A stretch of 55,251 nt of DNA from Oligoflexus sp. (GCF_035712445.1 NZ_DASTAT010000074.1:1-55251); one strand, 5' to 3'; positions 9,701 through 17,850 are shown, counted from the first letter of the stretch. Program-made: numbers and translations. Notes: a model not told the origin generated them from the letters alone.

Positions 9701-11369
9701 TCTGCAGCTCGGCATCCTGCATCAAAGTCGTTTCCCAAAGCGCGACATCACGCAAGGATTTCGGCTCGGCCTTCTGCCAAAGTCCCAGCAGTCGATCCAT
9801 GATCGAGGGATCCACGGCGCGGTTGGCCACCCCGATATTTTTCAGGTAATAGCGATCCCTCTCCAGCAGCTGCTTGCTTTCCAGCAGCACTGTGCGCATG
9901 AGATCCTGAATGAGTTTCGGTTCAGGCTCCGCATAGGGATCGGCCCAATACGAAGCTGTCAGATCCGTATCATTGGGTTTGGCTGTCAGCTCCAGACAGT
10001 CGGCCTCGGCGCAGGTGCGCCCCACAGCGACCTTGGACCAGGATTCCAAAGCCATGGTCATGGGAACCTGTCCATCACACGCCGACTGAGGCGTGTTCAG
10101 GGTTCGCAGTATTTCATAAGTGGGAGCAAAATCCGTGGAGGAAAGATCTTTCAGGCCGGGAATCGTCAGGGCCGAACAGCCCGGGACAGCGCCGCCTTTG
10201 GCCAAAAGGTCCAGCATCTGTTCCATGATGCGACTCGACCAGAGCTTGGCGCGCAGTGTATCCAGTGAAGGATCATTGGAAGGTTCCAGCAGGCGGCTGA
10301 GCGTTTCACTGATGCTGTTCAAATCCGAGGCCGGCATGCTGCTCAAATCCTGTGCCACTGCCAGGAGCCAGCGGGCTGGGTTTTGCTGCTGATCCAGGCT
10401 CTGTTCCAATCCTTGAGCCAGACGCTTCGAGATGAAAGAACGTTCCCCGCTGTCGAGACCCCGATAGGCATTCCAAAAACTTGTGATAAAGCGGCTGAGT
10501 TTTTCAATCTCGGCATCGCTGAGAGTTTGCGTGAATTGGTCGAGGTGCTTCGCAAAGGTCGTCGTGGAACCGGCAGTCAGGGTCACAGAAGGCAGGGCGG
10601 ATGCTGCATCCGGACTCTGCGGCTGTCGAAAGGACTCCAGCATGCGCGCCTGGCTCGCGGCGTCCGGTATCTGAAGGGGCTGCGCACTGAGGGCCGCATC
10701 CACGCTATTCATCAGCGCATTCTGCTGAAGGACTGTGGTACTGACTGTTAAAAAACGTGGACCGAAATTCCGGCCTTCCAAAACTTCCCGCGTCATCGCC
10801 GAAAGGCTGTCTTTTTCGAGGGCATTGACGAAAACGCCGAGTTCCGCCAGAAGATCATTCATGCGGCCCGATTGCGACCAGAGGGTCAGCTGCTGCTGCA
10901 GGCGCGAAGGATCCAGGCTTAAAAGAAAGGGCTGCAGCTGATCGAGGCGTTCGGTCGCAAGATTGAGGCCCTGCTTTTCCCCCTCGCTCAAACCCCGATC
11001 CAGGATGCTGGCGAGGGCCAGAAGATAAGGATAACGCTCTTCATGCGTGGTGGCGGTCTCATCCGGCATCAGCGCGAAATCCACCAGCTTCTGCATCTTA
11101 TCCGCGGATAATTCCGCGAGCAGATTCTTGGTCGCGGGCAGCGTCTCGCCTCCATCGCGACTCCTATTGGAAGCGCAGCTCAGCATCTTATGCAAGAATG
11201 CACCGCTCAGTTCCCACTGGGAAAGATTGGTGCTGAGGCAGGCCTCGTTCGATTCGGGATTCTTGAAGAAGGCGAAGCCTTCGCCTCGATTCAGATCCTG
11301 TTTTTTATTGGTGCAGCTGATGACGCTCCCGGTCAGGATCAAAAAGAGCCAGGAATATCTAGAGCGCAT
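6780..11369 (-). CDS. Giant (1529-residue) predicted lipoprotein, unknown function
   Basis: The N-terminus M-R-S-R-Y-S-W-L-F-L-I-L-T-G-S-V-I-S-C is a lipoprotein signal with lipobox V-I-S-C. The rest is rich in Leu, Gln, Ser and Ala and looks almost wholly alpha-helical, with no transmembrane segment and no repeat unit that I can define. Six or more Cys residues lie in the middle (C-S-A-L, Q-S-A-C, G-R-T-C-A-E-A-D-C). I recognise no family. The ATG at 11369 lies inside the end of the FadL-like gene (11-base overlap) and has GGAGGGG upstream, so the two are translated together from one mRNA. This suggests a lipoprotein working with that outer-membrane barrel, perhaps as a periplasmic or surface partner. 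That role is inference. Confidence 0.85.
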   Translation of the reverse strand: MRSRYSWLFLILTGSVISCTNKKQDLNRGEGFAFFKNPESNEACLSTNLSQWELSGAFLHKMLSCASNRSRDGGETLPATKNLLAELSADKMQKLVDFALMPDETATTHEERYPYLLALASILDRGLSEGEKQGLNLATERLDQLQPFLLSLDPSRLQQQLTLWSQSGRMNDLLAELGVFVNALEKDSLSAMTREVLEGRNFGPRFLTVSTTVLQQNALMNSVDAALSAQPLQIPDAASQARMLESFRQPQSPDAASALPSVTLTAGSTTTFAKHLDQFTQTLSDAEIEKLSRFITSFWNAYRGLDSGERSFISKRLAQGLEQSLDQQQNPARWLLAVAQDLSSMPASDLNSISETLSRLLEPSNDPSLDTLRAKLWSSRIMEQMLDLLAKGGAVPGCSALTIPGLKDLSSTDFAPTYEILRTLNTPQSACDGQVPMTMALESWSKVAVGRTCAEADCLELTAKPNDTDLTASYWADPYAEPEPKLIQDLMRTVLLESKQLLERDRYYLKNIGVANRAVDPSIMDRLLGLWQKAEPKSLRDVALWETTLMQDAELQRLFAADPIEKLLSLKLERLSSLSQQFHDLLPADTKDLDKVTNQRAARVFAGVYNQGPLEQALRYKLPATLEGQDDILQDATFQWPEDVRQTFARDRSLFSHFLYRFKNADSIFRNPELGSLVDGSDTTMASLGSPARYLGFEEPGQVSIQPRVENRIIQPMQSVRPLGDDPTGWGLWYQQLTSSGLVSKDLPPQETGSFQDFSNQFVQNISSDARWTDLTASEEPLWSQTAPGITTEFFEVEHYSAAESRLLTLYYLRHYHKLPVAFPQDAQLGAVPTGGLKGFFSAAALVSNMDADYALFVKLFPDQLGANVSTLEDLGSQALVRNRDGTALFPATKVSTVTRVGLLKNPQLLSNPNFQMLSTFNLLGLTKAGSSYYIQPLIGLDDKTCAAADGKPASCALELKGSDTGIREAQYQTFMASVIAQNFCPLLSTDQFGPRDQWSQRLQLKTKDSSTCTSLKITEARVSDELRFPAWFTRRVLNDVFSMGRKAQLKKGLAQIPAALRFHKLAQEQLNAEERTELWLRQARGHWSALNAASQSRREYYAVQFWAAQPSLLNAAMDQWEQGIETTSWTDFLARLAQRNGDGTSLDVVHEFLSLVINTQQESAKAGQSMLEMAFLLMERISARPDLLDAAGHILGNFASAENYDFAGRDLPYAMTLFTSFNWNEPGLRFSKFLGQKETIRTWVLLCEYFSPDEFGRFLNQVQKSSTELGEKSERANLLQRFLKENVALGLLLADQQETLSDRWNTILQAWRHADFGAGFLNDWESLLATLDAPLQTLDGRETNSTARIMELWLPHLLRQGIGLLQLHQEAGASAEPSFWSKMMLNLVQSIQNESLGARALSRFLADPRLGLVQGKIWTEALTDAKYRQPMAEALISLSSVSEHLWREALVESSDLLSRLSKALGYMKQRMVWKEDPEHNAYRIVMDQLYLLSRDGTLRDRQIEILQLWFRDEEREPRMAESPSLMIN

Positions 11370-12633
11370 ACCTTACCCCTCCGACAAAGGTCTGGATAGT
11401 GCTCGAACCATCCAGAGCTATGGGCAGCCCTTTTGGTGTTTGCACGCTGAGGCTGGAGAGCTGGCTTAATTGATAAGCCGCATCCAGAGTCAGTTGATGA
11501 CCGTCTTTGTCGGGGGAAAAGTTATAAGCGGAGCCCAGGGCCAGCGTGCGACGCTCAGGGTCGACGACATAGCTGGGAGCATTCCGGCGATTGGCCGAAG
11601 TATGCGCTTCAAGTCCGGCGCGCAGTTCCAGGCGATCCTGCAGCGCGGCGAGGGGGGCTGCGATTCCAAAGCGGAAGGCCTGCGTATCCCGAAGATTGGC
11701 ATTGCCCGGACGATTTTCCACCGACAGCGCGGCGACATCCGAACCTGTGATGGTCACGACCGGAGCATTGAAGCGCGACCACGATGCGCGTTCCAAACTG
11801 CCCATCACGCGCAGGCGTTCGCCGTTCCAGGCAAAGCCTATGCGGGTCATGGCCGGATCGTAGAATGGAATCAAACTCGTCGAAGCATCGAAGGGCAGCA
11901 TGGCGCTTTCGGTGCTGAAGGCAAACGAGGATTCGATGGTCGATTCCGTTTCCTGCGCCTCGCGATGCATGGCGCCCAGAACCCAGTTGCCGGTGCTCCA
12001 GGACACACCGAAGTAAGGAACCACAACAGGCTCCATAATAAATTCAAGGCGGCCTTCCGATTCCTGACTGTCGAGCGCCACCTGCAAAAGTCCGCGCGCT
12101 CTGAGGGAGTAGTACGCGCCCACGCCGAAGGAAAGGTCCCAGGGGCCTTTGATGGCGAGCGCGGTATAAGCCGCAGGTTTTTGCTGCTGCTCGGAATAAC
12201 GCAGATAGGTGGCTTCGTAAGGAGAAAGGCCTTTGATACGACCGAAGCTGCCCTGGGGCATATAGGCCGCGAGACCAAAGTGCAGATCATCCGTTAGTTT
12301 GAGATTCAAACCAAGACTGCCGCCCTGCAGGGCGTTGGCATCGGATTCCCGATCAGGATCCCGCGGCAGGCGACCCGCTTCCCCGGCGGGCAGATCCTGC
12401 AATTTGAATTGGGTCAGCATCGCAGCCGAGGCGATTTCGCTGCGATCGGACTTCACGAGGAGGGCCGGATTGCTATAGGCGGCATAGGCTGTGGGGCCGC
12501 CGGCCGTGGTGGCATTGCCGACCGCGACGGTTGATGCTCCCAAACCATAGGTATCAAAGACATTCGCGAAGGCTGGATGGGCGATGCACGCAAGCATGCC
12601 CAGAATGGCACAACGGCCAAACAGATGAGTCAT
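11359..12633 (-). CDS. FadL/OmpP1-like outer-membrane beta-barrel protein
   Basis: A 424-residue protein with a signal peptide ending A-H-P-A-F-A, then the N-terminal signature of the OmpP1/FadL/TodX group: G-L-G-A-S-T-V-A-V-G-N-A-T-T-A followed by Y-A-A-Y-S-N-P-A-L-L. The remainder alternates short amphipathic strands and ends in a strand finishing G-V-R-Y-A-L. FadL-type barrels let hydrophobic molecules cross the outer membrane by a lateral opening. The start at 12633 has GAGGGG upstream. It is the first gene of a minus-strand unit with the overlapping giant lipoprotein. A 10-bp inverted repeat lies in its leader. The substrate is unknown. Confidence 0.85.
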   Translation of the reverse strand: MTHLFGRCAILGMLACIAHPAFANVFDTYGLGASTVAVGNATTAGGPTAYAAYSNPALLVKSDRSEIASAAMLTQFKLQDLPAGEAGRLPRDPDRESDANALQGGSLGLNLKLTDDLHFGLAAYMPQGSFGRIKGLSPYEATYLRYSEQQQKPAAYTALAIKGPWDLSFGVGAYYSLRARGLLQVALDSQESEGRLEFIMEPVVVPYFGVSWSTGNWVLGAMHREAQETESTIESSFAFSTESAMLPFDASTSLIPFYDPAMTRIGFAWNGERLRVMGSLERASWSRFNAPVVTITGSDVAALSVENRPGNANLRDTQAFRFGIAAPLAALQDRLELRAGLEAHTSANRRNAPSYVVDPERRTLALGSAYNFSPDKDGHQLTLDAAYQLSQLSSLSVQTPKGLPIALDGSSTIQTFVGGVRYAL

Positions 12634-12652
12634 ATTGTCCCCTCAGTGTGTG

Positions 12653-12695
12653 AGTTCTCTTCAAAAGAGCTTGGGCGAAGAAAATGAAGAGAACT
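12653..12695 (-). promoter_or_regulatory. Leader inverted repeat of the FadL-like/giant-lipoprotein operon
   Basis: AGTTCTCTTC and GAAGAGAACT are a perfect 10-bp inverted repeat with a 23-base centre, ending 19 bases before the start codon at 12633. In the RNA a second, exclusive stem is possible because CTCTT inside the centre can pair with AAGAG of the downstream arm. It could be an RNA switch or a protein operator; which one is not visible. Confidence 0.4.
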
Positions 12696-12824
12696 TTGCA
12701 TGTGCTTAGCAACGATCGAGGAGCCGGTCAAATGTAAAGTTTTTAACAGTGTCGAGGCTGGTTCGTGCCCGCTGCAGGACATCACGCGCGGTGAAGCCTC
12801 GGAAGGCTATATGAGGCAAGGTCC

Positions 12825-12857
12825 TTGCGCTTTGGCATTCTTACTTCTATGTAAAAT
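12825..12857 (+). promoter_or_regulatory. Possible sigma70-type promoter for the PilZ gene
   Basis: TTGCGC (12825-12830), 17 bases, then TATGTAAAAT (12848-12857). Spacing is right and the -10 region is AT-rich, but the match is imperfect. It lies about 150 bases upstream of the PilZ start. Confidence 0.3.
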
Positions 12858-13002
12858 ATGCGCTTGCGCACAGCTGTTCCATCGAGCATCTGCAATCATC
12901 ATGCGGCTCTCCCGGAGCCCTGATTTTACCTTTTTAAACGGGATCACAGCTGTACCTTTATTCTTACAAAATCATGCCGATGCAGACTTACGGGAGGAAC
13001 CC

Positions 13003-13380
13003 ATGCCGCGTGAACGACTGATTGAGCTTCCTGATCTGGATCGACTCGCGGACAAGCGCAGCGACGTGCGTTACGGTCTGAACGGGCTTGTGCCGGCTGT
13101 CATTCAAAGCCTCGACGGACGCGACCTGGATGTCGTGATGCTGGATGTGTCGCGCGGTGGGCTTGGAATTCTGGCCCACGGCTTTACGCAGCGGGTCGGT
13201 GATACGGTGAACTTCTGCATCGACGGTCAGGCCCCTTTGGTCATGGTCGTGCGTTGGATGAGGCGCTCGCGCCTCGGTGAACAGGAGGGGCTGGGTTTGA
13301 CGCGCGTGGGCCTCGCGCTCCTTATGCCGGGTGATAACCTCGTGGAGCGTCTTCGCGTTTTTGATTGTGTCGATCAATGA
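13003..13380 (+). CDS. PilZ-domain protein (predicted c-di-GMP receptor)
   Basis: A 125-residue single PilZ domain. The two binding motifs are present: R-S-D-V-R (R-x-x-x-R, about residues 18-22) and L-D-V-S-R-G-G-L-G (D-x-S-x-x-G, about residues 46-52). PilZ proteins bind cyclic di-GMP and pass the signal to motility, secretion or polysaccharide systems. I chose ATG 13003 because CGGGAGGA lies directly upstream and the domain starts soon after; the longer open frame upstream has no site. The receiver-like/TPR gene starts 12 bases after its stop, so the two form an operon and may act in one pathway. Confidence 0.9.
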   Translation: MPRERLIELPDLDRLADKRSDVRYGLNGLVPAVIQSLDGRDLDVVMLDVSRGGLGILAHGFTQRVGDTVNFCIDGQAPLVMVVRWMRRSRLGEQEGLGLTRVGLALLMPGDNLVERLRVFDCVDQ

Positions 13381-13392
13381 GGAATTCAAAGC

Positions 13393-15438
13393 GTGCTTGA
13401 TCTTGCGGGTATCAAACAGGGCACGGCCGCAGTCGCGGTGGTGGCGGAAAATGAAATCAAAAGGCGCCAGATCATGGACGCTTTTGGACTTCTGCAGACT
13501 CGCAACGTCCAGTGGTTCCGCAGCTTCTTTGATATGACCGTGGCCCTTGATAAAAGGGAGGTGCAGTGGGTCTATGCCTCCTTCCGCGATGAAGAGGGCG
13601 AAACGCTCCTGGCTTATCTGCAGCACCTGCAGGGGGCTGGTTATACGGATTCAATTTGTTTCAGCGTGATGATCCGTGACGCCGACCAGCAGCATCTGCC
13701 GCATCTTTTTGATTGCGGCCTTATGAGCTGGCATGAGAATACGGATAATCCGGAAGACATAGCCCAGGGACTCTTCAGGCTGCATAAGAAGATCGAGCCC
13801 GACATCAATCCCTGCATGATCGCGTTCTCTTATTTAAAAGCCTATTATAAGAGCCAATCACGCTGGACGGATATCCTTCGGCTCACCGATAATCTTCTCC
13901 GCCTTTATCCTTTTGATGACATGCTGCGCCTGAATCAGGTGGAAGCCTATGCCAAGCTCGGTGAGACGGAAAAAGCCAAGACTCTTCTTTTGTCGATCGA
14001 ATACTATGACCCGGCCACGGCCGAGCAGGTGATGCAGCTGCGCAGCATCCTTTTGAAAGAGGATGAAGGCAGCATGCGGGCCTTGGCTTATCAGTATCAG
14101 ATGACCTCGGTCCTGATCGTCGATCCCATTGATGAAACGGCCCAGGTCCTGCAGCAGAAACTCCGCGAACTCGGCTTTCAGATCGTCGAGCACTGCAGCA
14201 GCGGGGCGCGAGCGGCTGAAATCATCAGCAAACGATCCTTTGATTTTTATGTCCTCGAATGGCAGACGCCTGGTCTGTCCGGTCCCTTCCTTCTTCAAAG
14301 AATAAGGGAGAAAGGGCAGCACGAGGCGCCGATCATCGTTCTGACGGAAATCCTCGATCGTACCGACAGCCAGCTCGTTCGTGAGATGGGCGTCGCTCAG
14401 GTCCTGCGCCGACCCCTTAGTATCCAGCAGTTCATGATGGCCGCGGCCTGGTCGATGTCGCAGTCGCGGATGCCGACCGAAGCCAGCAGCTTCGAGCGGA
14501 AGATCCAGGTGCATCTGAATCGCGGCGAGGCCGAGCGCGCGCGTCAGGTTCTGCGGGGCTTTCAGGCGATCTCCACCCGCGATCCCATCAAGGAAAAATA
14601 TCTGAAGGCCTGCATTCTTTATCATGAGCAGCGCTATTTCGAAGCCAAGGTGCTTTTGATCGAAGCCACGCACGAATCGGCGGGAGATAACGTGCATGTG
14701 GCCGCTTTGCTGGCGAAATGCCTGATCAAGCTCGGGGATTTTCAGGCCGCGTTGTCCCTTTTGAAGCGCTGCACCCAGCTGAGTCCCAAGCATATCGAGC
14801 GGCTTTGCAATCTTGCTGAAGTCGCCCTGCAGATCAAGAATGTGCATACGGCCGAGGATGCTCTGCAAAAAGCCGAGGGCCTGGATCATGAATCCCCGCT
14901 TGTGAAAAAAGCCAGGGCCAAGGTCGCTGTTGCGGGTGGACAGACCCAGCGGGCGCTCGATCTGATGAAGAACATGAACAACGCCCAGGACGTGATCGCC
15001 TATCTGAACAACATGGCCGTGGCCTTTGTGAAGACGGGCGATATCCCCGAGGGCATGCGGCTCTATAAGAACTGCGGCAAGATCATTCCCGAGGACAGAC
15101 CCGATCTGAAGGCCATCGTGGATTACAACCTGGGCCTTGCCTGCGTGAAAAACGAAGATCCCAACCTTGGTTCCGTCCACATCAAGGCCGCGCTCGATCG
15201 TGGTCCCAGCGTGGTCTATGCCCGGGCTGAATCCCTTCATAAGCGCATCCTCGACGCCCGTCGCTTGAATATTAGCGTCAAGCTCAATGTCGCGAGTTCG
15301 GATAGTCGGAGCGAAACATCAGAACTTTCCATCGAAGAGGTCAACCTCTTTCAGGACCGCGAAGCCGAGCGGCGCAAGGCTTATTTCCTGCGGGGTCTGG
15401 TCCTGGCCGAGCGGCCCGGTCTGCCCAAGGTTTCCTGA
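13393..15438 (+). CDS. Pseudo-receiver and TPR scaffold protein
   Basis: A 681-residue cytoplasmic protein. Residues about 1-120 look like a degenerate receiver fold without a phosphoacceptor; 150-220 are TPR-like; 235-355 are a second receiver domain; 360-600 are TPR repeats; the end is charged. In the second receiver the acidic pair is D-P rather than D-D, the phosphoacceptor position is Glu289 (V-L-E-W-Q-T-P-G-L-S-G), the Thr is kept (V-L-T-E), and the conserved Lys is Arg (R-R-P-L). It therefore probably cannot be phosphorylated, and the Glu may mimic the active state. The start is GTG 13393, 12 bases after the PilZ gene, with TGAGGA upstream. It likely serves as a signalling scaffold next to the PilZ protein. 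Confidence 0.85.
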   Translation: MLDLAGIKQGTAAVAVVAENEIKRRQIMDAFGLLQTRNVQWFRSFFDMTVALDKREVQWVYASFRDEEGETLLAYLQHLQGAGYTDSICFSVMIRDADQQHLPHLFDCGLMSWHENTDNPEDIAQGLFRLHKKIEPDINPCMIAFSYLKAYYKSQSRWTDILRLTDNLLRLYPFDDMLRLNQVEAYAKLGETEKAKTLLLSIEYYDPATAEQVMQLRSILLKEDEGSMRALAYQYQMTSVLIVDPIDETAQVLQQKLRELGFQIVEHCSSGARAAEIISKRSFDFYVLEWQTPGLSGPFLLQRIREKGQHEAPIIVLTEILDRTDSQLVREMGVAQVLRRPLSIQQFMMAAAWSMSQSRMPTEASSFERKIQVHLNRGEAERARQVLRGFQAISTRDPIKEKYLKACILYHEQRYFEAKVLLIEATHESAGDNVHVAALLAKCLIKLGDFQAALSLLKRCTQLSPKHIERLCNLAEVALQIKNVHTAEDALQKAEGLDHESPLVKKARAKVAVAGGQTQRALDLMKNMNNAQDVIAYLNNMAVAFVKTGDIPEGMRLYKNCGKIIPEDRPDLKAIVDYNLGLACVKNEDPNLGSVHIKAALDRGPSVVYARAESLHKRILDARRLNISVKLNVASSDSRSETSELSIEEVNLFQDREAERRKAYFLRGLVLAERPGLPKVS

Positions 15439-15581
15439 ATCGTCCCACTCACGCAGAGAGCGAGGCAGTATCGCGCTGAAGGCGGGCGGCCTGAGCACCC
15501 ATTTTTGGGGCGTCCTCGTGTGCGTCGATGCAGCCTCGCCCGGCATCCAAGCCCCCCGAATCCCTGGACTTAATTACCCGC

Positions 15582-15610
15582 TGGACACTTCCCGCAAAGC
15601 CTGCTAGCAA
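15582..15610 (+). promoter_or_regulatory. Possible promoter of the OmpA-type gene
   Basis: TGGACA (15582-15587, five of six matches to the -35 consensus), a 17-base spacer, then TAGCAA (15605-15610). The start codon lies 45 bases further on. The -10 match is weak. Confidence 0.3.
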
Positions 15611-15654
15611 ACAGATCCAACCAACGGATGACCCGTTTGTTCTGGAGGAGTTTT

Positions 15655-16512
15655 ATGAAAACGACATTGACCACCTGTGCCATGGTGCTGGCTGTTTTGA
15701 GCCCAGCGGCTTTTGCTGCACAAAAGAATTGCCAGATCACTTTCGAATTCAATAGCGCGAAAGTGGATAGCAAGGCTCTGGACGTCTGCGTTGACGTTTT
15801 GCAGCTGAAGGCCGGTGACAAGGTTCAGATTGATGCCTACGCTTCCGAAGAAGGCACCAAAGCGTATAACCTGAAATTGTCCCAGAAACGTGCCGCGGCC
15901 GTCACAAGCGCTTTGCAAAAGCGCGTGAAGCAGCTGGACGTGAAAGCCCAAGGCCTGGGTGAGCGCGATATGGAAAGCCGCGTGGCGATTCTGATCATGG
16001 ATGCTGCGGATACCGCCGTCGCTTCCGAAGAAATTCCCGGCACCAAGGTCGCCGCTCTCGGAACAAGCGATGCCGTTGCCACCAAAACTGCTTCCGCCTC
16101 GACGACCCAAGGTCGCTGGCGTGCCGCCCTTCGTAGCGGTTTCGATACCACCCGTATCGAACAGCGCGAAGAATATTTCGCTCCCGGACTCGACGTCGCT
16201 TATCTGCCGAACGTTCATCCGAACCTTCGCCTTGAAGTCGGCGCTCTGGCCAGCCTTTATGCGGAAGGCAACCGCAACCGTCTCGGTTCGTATCACTTCG
16301 CACCCACCGTCGGTTACCAGAACTCCGGTTACGTCGCCGGCGTTCGCGGTCTGGCCGGTGTGGTTCACAGCTACGAAACAGACAAGGACTTCACCGATAC
16401 CGGTGCGGAACTCCGTCTGGGTGTGGAACGTGATCAGTGGTCGCTCTTCCTCGGCGCAGGTCGCAGCAGCACGCTGGACCGCGTAGGCATGGACTTCGGC
16501 GTCCGCTTCTAA
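15655..16512 (+). CDS. OmpA-type protein with N-terminal OmpA domain and C-terminal beta-barrel
   Basis: A 285-residue exported protein (signal peptide ending S-P-A-A-F-A-A). The first 100 mature residues are an OmpA-like peptidoglycan-binding domain: I-T-F-E-F-N-S-A-K-V, then I-D-A-Y-A-S-E-E-G, L-S-Q-K-R-A-A-A-V and a G-L-G-E-R-D segment. Residues from about 150 to the end are short alternating strands typical of a small outer-membrane barrel, finishing M-D-F-G-V-R-F with the C-terminal Phe used for barrel insertion. In ordinary OmpA the barrel comes first, so this is the reverse order. It would tie the outer membrane to peptidoglycan. ATG 15655 has GGAGGAG six bases upstream. A terminator follows directly. 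Confidence 0.85.
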   Translation: MKTTLTTCAMVLAVLSPAAFAAQKNCQITFEFNSAKVDSKALDVCVDVLQLKAGDKVQIDAYASEEGTKAYNLKLSQKRAAAVTSALQKRVKQLDVKAQGLGERDMESRVAILIMDAADTAVASEEIPGTKVAALGTSDAVATKTASASTTQGRWRAALRSGFDTTRIEQREEYFAPGLDVAYLPNVHPNLRLEVGALASLYAEGNRNRLGSYHFAPTVGYQNSGYVAGVRGLAGVVHSYETDKDFTDTGAELRLGVERDQWSLFLGAGRSSTLDRVGMDFGVRF

Positions 16513-16523
16513 AATGGACGCGT

Positions 16524-16557
16524 GGTGGAAGGCGATGAGCCTTCCACCGGCCCTTTT
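16524..16557 (+). terminator. Rho-independent terminator of the OmpA-type gene
   Basis: A perfect 10-bp stem (GGTGGAAGGC 16524-16533 with GCCTTCCACC 16539-16548, loop GATGA) is followed by GGCCCTTTT. It starts 11 bases after the stop codon at 16512. Confidence 0.85.
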
Positions 16558-17758
16558 AAAAGAAGCACCAGCCTTCCCCGCGATAGGTCTTCACCACCTG
16601 CTCGACCTTGCCTCCTCGCAGAAGATGCACTTCCTGAAAACGCTCCATCAATTCCCCGGCCTTGGCATGACGGAAGAAAATCGGCTCCCCGAGTTTTCTC
16701 TCCTCAGGTGAACGGAACGATGTCTGCACCTCACCGGCGCCGAGCATTTTGAAAAGAGTCAAACCACGCGGCAGAAAAATCTGCGGCTGCTTATCGACAT
16801 GAATCGGACCGGACGCAATGTAACCCCCGCCGCTGCAGGCATAGACATGAGACCGGGCCTGACGCACGATGGGCAGGGCAAAACCCGCCGCCGGTGCATA
16901 TTTAAAATCTTTGAAGTGATCAAAGAGCGTGGGGGAATAGAGCCCCGAGCCTACTGTTATTTCCGTGACGCTGGGATCGTGGCGGGTCACGCTCACGCTG
17001 CCGGTGCCGCCGCCGTTGACGAGACTCAGCCTATACCCGGCCTTCCGCAGGTATTCCACCGTCGCCACGCGTCGCGCGAAGCATTCCTTTACGGAAATTT
17101 TCTTCAAAAAGCGCACGAAGAGATTGTAGATCCGGGAGCGCGGCAGATGATCGGGCAGGCCCGCAATCTGGCCTTCATAGCCCATCAGGCCTTCGAGCTG
17201 AAGCAGATGGCACTGGCGCAGGGTATTAATGAGCGGCTGCACATCCTTGGGATGACGAATAGGCGAGCGAAAAACCCCAAAATGCAGAAGCGGGAAATGA
17301 GTCGAAAGATCCAGGTCGATGCAGACGGAGATGGTCGTCATTCCGGATTCTGCATGCTTTTGCAGAAGCTTCAGCTGGTCCGGATGATCCACCATAAAAA
17401 GAATACGCTTGCCCGTTTGTATCGAGGGCAGGCAGGCTTTGATGTCGCGTGACTCCATCGTCGGATAGGCGATCAGAATATCATTGAAGCCGGATTCAGC
17501 CAGCAGAGCCGCTTCCGCCGCGGAATAGGCCATCAGTCCCTTGAATCCCGGATAGCGTTTTAAGAGATAACGCAGAATGTAAACACAGCGCAGAGACTTG
17601 GTGGCAAGGCGCAGCGGGTAGGGGCCCGCTCTTTGACAGAGCGCCTCGGCATTGGCGTCCAGAAGATCCATATCTATATAGGCCAGTGGCAGGGCGCGGC
17701 CCTGGATGGCGGCCGAATAGGCCTCATAGCTGGGCGGATTGGCTGTTGCAGTGGCCAT
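16556..17758 (-). CDS. Alanine-racemase-fold PLP enzyme (amino acid deaminase/aldolase type)
   Basis: A 400-residue protein with the alanine racemase N-terminal TIM barrel used by D-threonine aldolase and D-serine dehydratase. The PLP-lysine region is L-A-T-K-S-L-R (about residues 52-58); the phosphate-binding part is probably N-G-G-G-T-G-S; the C-terminus contains a D-serine-dehydratase-like beta domain ending G-E-G-W-C-F-F. The substrate is probably a D-amino acid or hydroxy amino acid. I chose ATG 17758 (AAGGA upstream, protein starts M-A-T-A-T-A); the upstream in-frame codons lack a site. It is divergent from an aldonolactone-oxidase-type gene, a pairing I recall from other bacterial genomes without being able to check. 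Confidence 0.8.
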   Translation of the reverse strand: MATATANPPSYEAYSAAIQGRALPLAYIDMDLLDANAEALCQRAGPYPLRLATKSLRCVYILRYLLKRYPGFKGLMAYSAAEAALLAESGFNDILIAYPTMESRDIKACLPSIQTGKRILFMVDHPDQLKLLQKHAESGMTTISVCIDLDLSTHFPLLHFGVFRSPIRHPKDVQPLINTLRQCHLLQLEGLMGYEGQIAGLPDHLPRSRIYNLFVRFLKKISVKECFARRVATVEYLRKAGYRLSLVNGGGTGSVSVTRHDPSVTEITVGSGLYSPTLFDHFKDFKYAPAAGFALPIVRQARSHVYACSGGGYIASGPIHVDKQPQIFLPRGLTLFKMLGAGEVQTSFRSPEERKLGEPIFFRHAKAGELMERFQEVHLLRGGKVEQVVKTYRGEGWCFF

Positions 17759-17850
17759 AAAAATCCTTAAGAATGCGAAGCAGAAAAAAGGAATCATAAT
17801 GCAGGTCCCACGAGCAAGGCAACGGATCGCCGGGTGCCCAGGAGGAAAAC

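Larger units (their letters stand above)
12634..13002. other. Divergent intergenic region
   Basis: The region separates the FadL-like gene (minus) from the PilZ gene (plus). It contains the leader repeat at 12653-12695 and a possible plus promoter near 12825-12857. An open frame runs in from 12700 in phase with the PilZ gene but has no ribosome-binding site and no domain character, so I treat it as non-coding. Confidence 0.5.

Noticed and set aside
12700..13002. In-frame N-terminal extension of the PilZ gene
   Set aside because: The extension has no site and no domain; the GGGAGG before 13003 and the domain boundary support the shorter protein.
13858..15240. A 460-codon minus-strand open frame
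   Set aside because: It is antisense to the TPR/pseudo-receiver gene and looks like reverse-frame translation of Leu/Ala-rich repeats.
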